From: JANQKX01 sp039028695
Lineage (GTDB): Bacteria > Pseudomonadota > Alphaproteobacteria > Kiloniellales > Kiloniellaceae
Assembly (NCBI GenBank): GCA_039028695.1
Contig: JBCCHN010000077.1
Coordinates: 1-24,134, forward strand
Direction: 5' to 3'
Length of the DNA stretch: 24,134 nt
The notes under the pieces are model-generated. The model had not been told where the DNA came from. It did not search any database and was given only the letters and a program-made list of their open reading frames with translations. How positions within the stretch are numbered: the stretch's first letter is position 1; each line of letters begins with the position of its first letter. The position numbers and the translations under genes are program-made. Shown here one piece after another: positions 24,040 through 24,134 of this stretch.

Positions 24040-24105
24040 GATCCTCTCCTTGGTCCCAAAAAATACGGCCTCACAAAAAAGGAGAAGCCTGGGGTGGAGA
24101 GGATC
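24040..24105 (-). promoter_or_regulatory. Shine-Dalgarno-sequestering inverted repeat in the racemase-family leader
   Basis: The ribosome-binding segment GGAGAGGATC (complement of 24040-24049) is perfectly complementary over 10 bp to an upstream GATCCTCTCC (complement of 24096-24105), with 46 nt between; one G-U pair can extend it. Pairing would hide the SD. The loop region contains two T6 tracts on the minus strand and another CTTCTCC that could compete for the SD. Confidence 0.6.
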
Positions 24106-24108
24106 CAA

Positions 24109-24114
24109 ATTATA
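24109..24114 (-). promoter_or_regulatory. Candidate -10 element of the racemase-family gene
   Basis: A perfect TATAAT on the minus strand, 73 bp upstream of the start codon. The matching -35 would lie at the window edge and is not fully visible. Transcription would begin near 24101-24105, placing the anti-SD sequence at the very 5' end of the mRNA. Confidence 0.55.
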
Positions 24115-24134
24115 GAATAAAATAGCCAATTCAC

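Noticed and set aside
24036..24134. N-terminal extension of the racemase-family protein, including a hydrophobic stretch resembling a signal peptide
   Set aside because: The ribosome-binding site and conserved N-terminus place the start at 24035; the upstream frame runs through the promoter-like TATAAT and the leader stem.

Overview
The window looks like chromosomal DNA of a free-living, moderately GC-rich alphaproteobacterium, probably of a Rhodospirillales-like group. The basis is gene order (phoR-pstSCAB-phoU-phoB and mreBCD-mrdA-rodA) and protein style; no 16S or other phylogenetic marker was available. No phage, transposase, CRISPR array, tRNA or rRNA gene was seen. Coding density is high, and most neighbouring genes overlap by 1-8 bp or lie within a few bases of each other.

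Left end (1-6430): a 5'-truncated thiamine-diphosphate enzyme (plus strand), resembling sulfoacetaldehyde acetyltransferase/acetolactate synthase, ends 14 bp inside the convergent end of a four-gene minus-strand operon. In order of transcription this operon encodes a TcuA-like FAD dehydrogenase, a GntR/FCD repressor, an aldehyde dehydrogenase and an FrhB/FdhB-type iron-sulfur flavoprotein. A perfect palindrome (ATTGTATACAAT) just upstream of the first gene is a good candidate operator for the repressor. The set looks like a catabolic module for an unidentified carboxylic acid or aldehyde. The FrhB-like protein may take electrons from the TcuA-like enzyme, which has no TcuB partner here.

Centre-left (6708-14551): the phosphate-starvation cluster on the plus strand, phoR-pstS-pstC-pstA-pstB-phoU-phoB, followed by a TauE/SafE-family permease. 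Four Pho half-sites at exact 11-bp spacing lie between phoR and pstS, so pstS and the genes after it should be PhoB-activated while phoR is outside that control. PhoR has no membrane segment. A strong hairpin separates pstS from pstC.

Centre-right (14595-20330): the rod-shape/elongasome operon on the minus strand, transcribed mreB-mreC-mreD-mrdA(PBP2)-rodA, with a candidate promoter upstream of mreB. A 755-bp non-coding stretch separates it from the right end; it holds a clear terminator and several short dyads.

Right end (21086-24134): two minus-strand genes, a proline-racemase-family enzyme with an unusual Ser/Cys active-site pair and an orphan Tat-exported family-5 ABC solute-binding protein. 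The racemase leader contains a perfect 10-bp complement to its own Shine-Dalgarno sequence, placed at the predicted 5' end of the mRNA, which suggests translational control.
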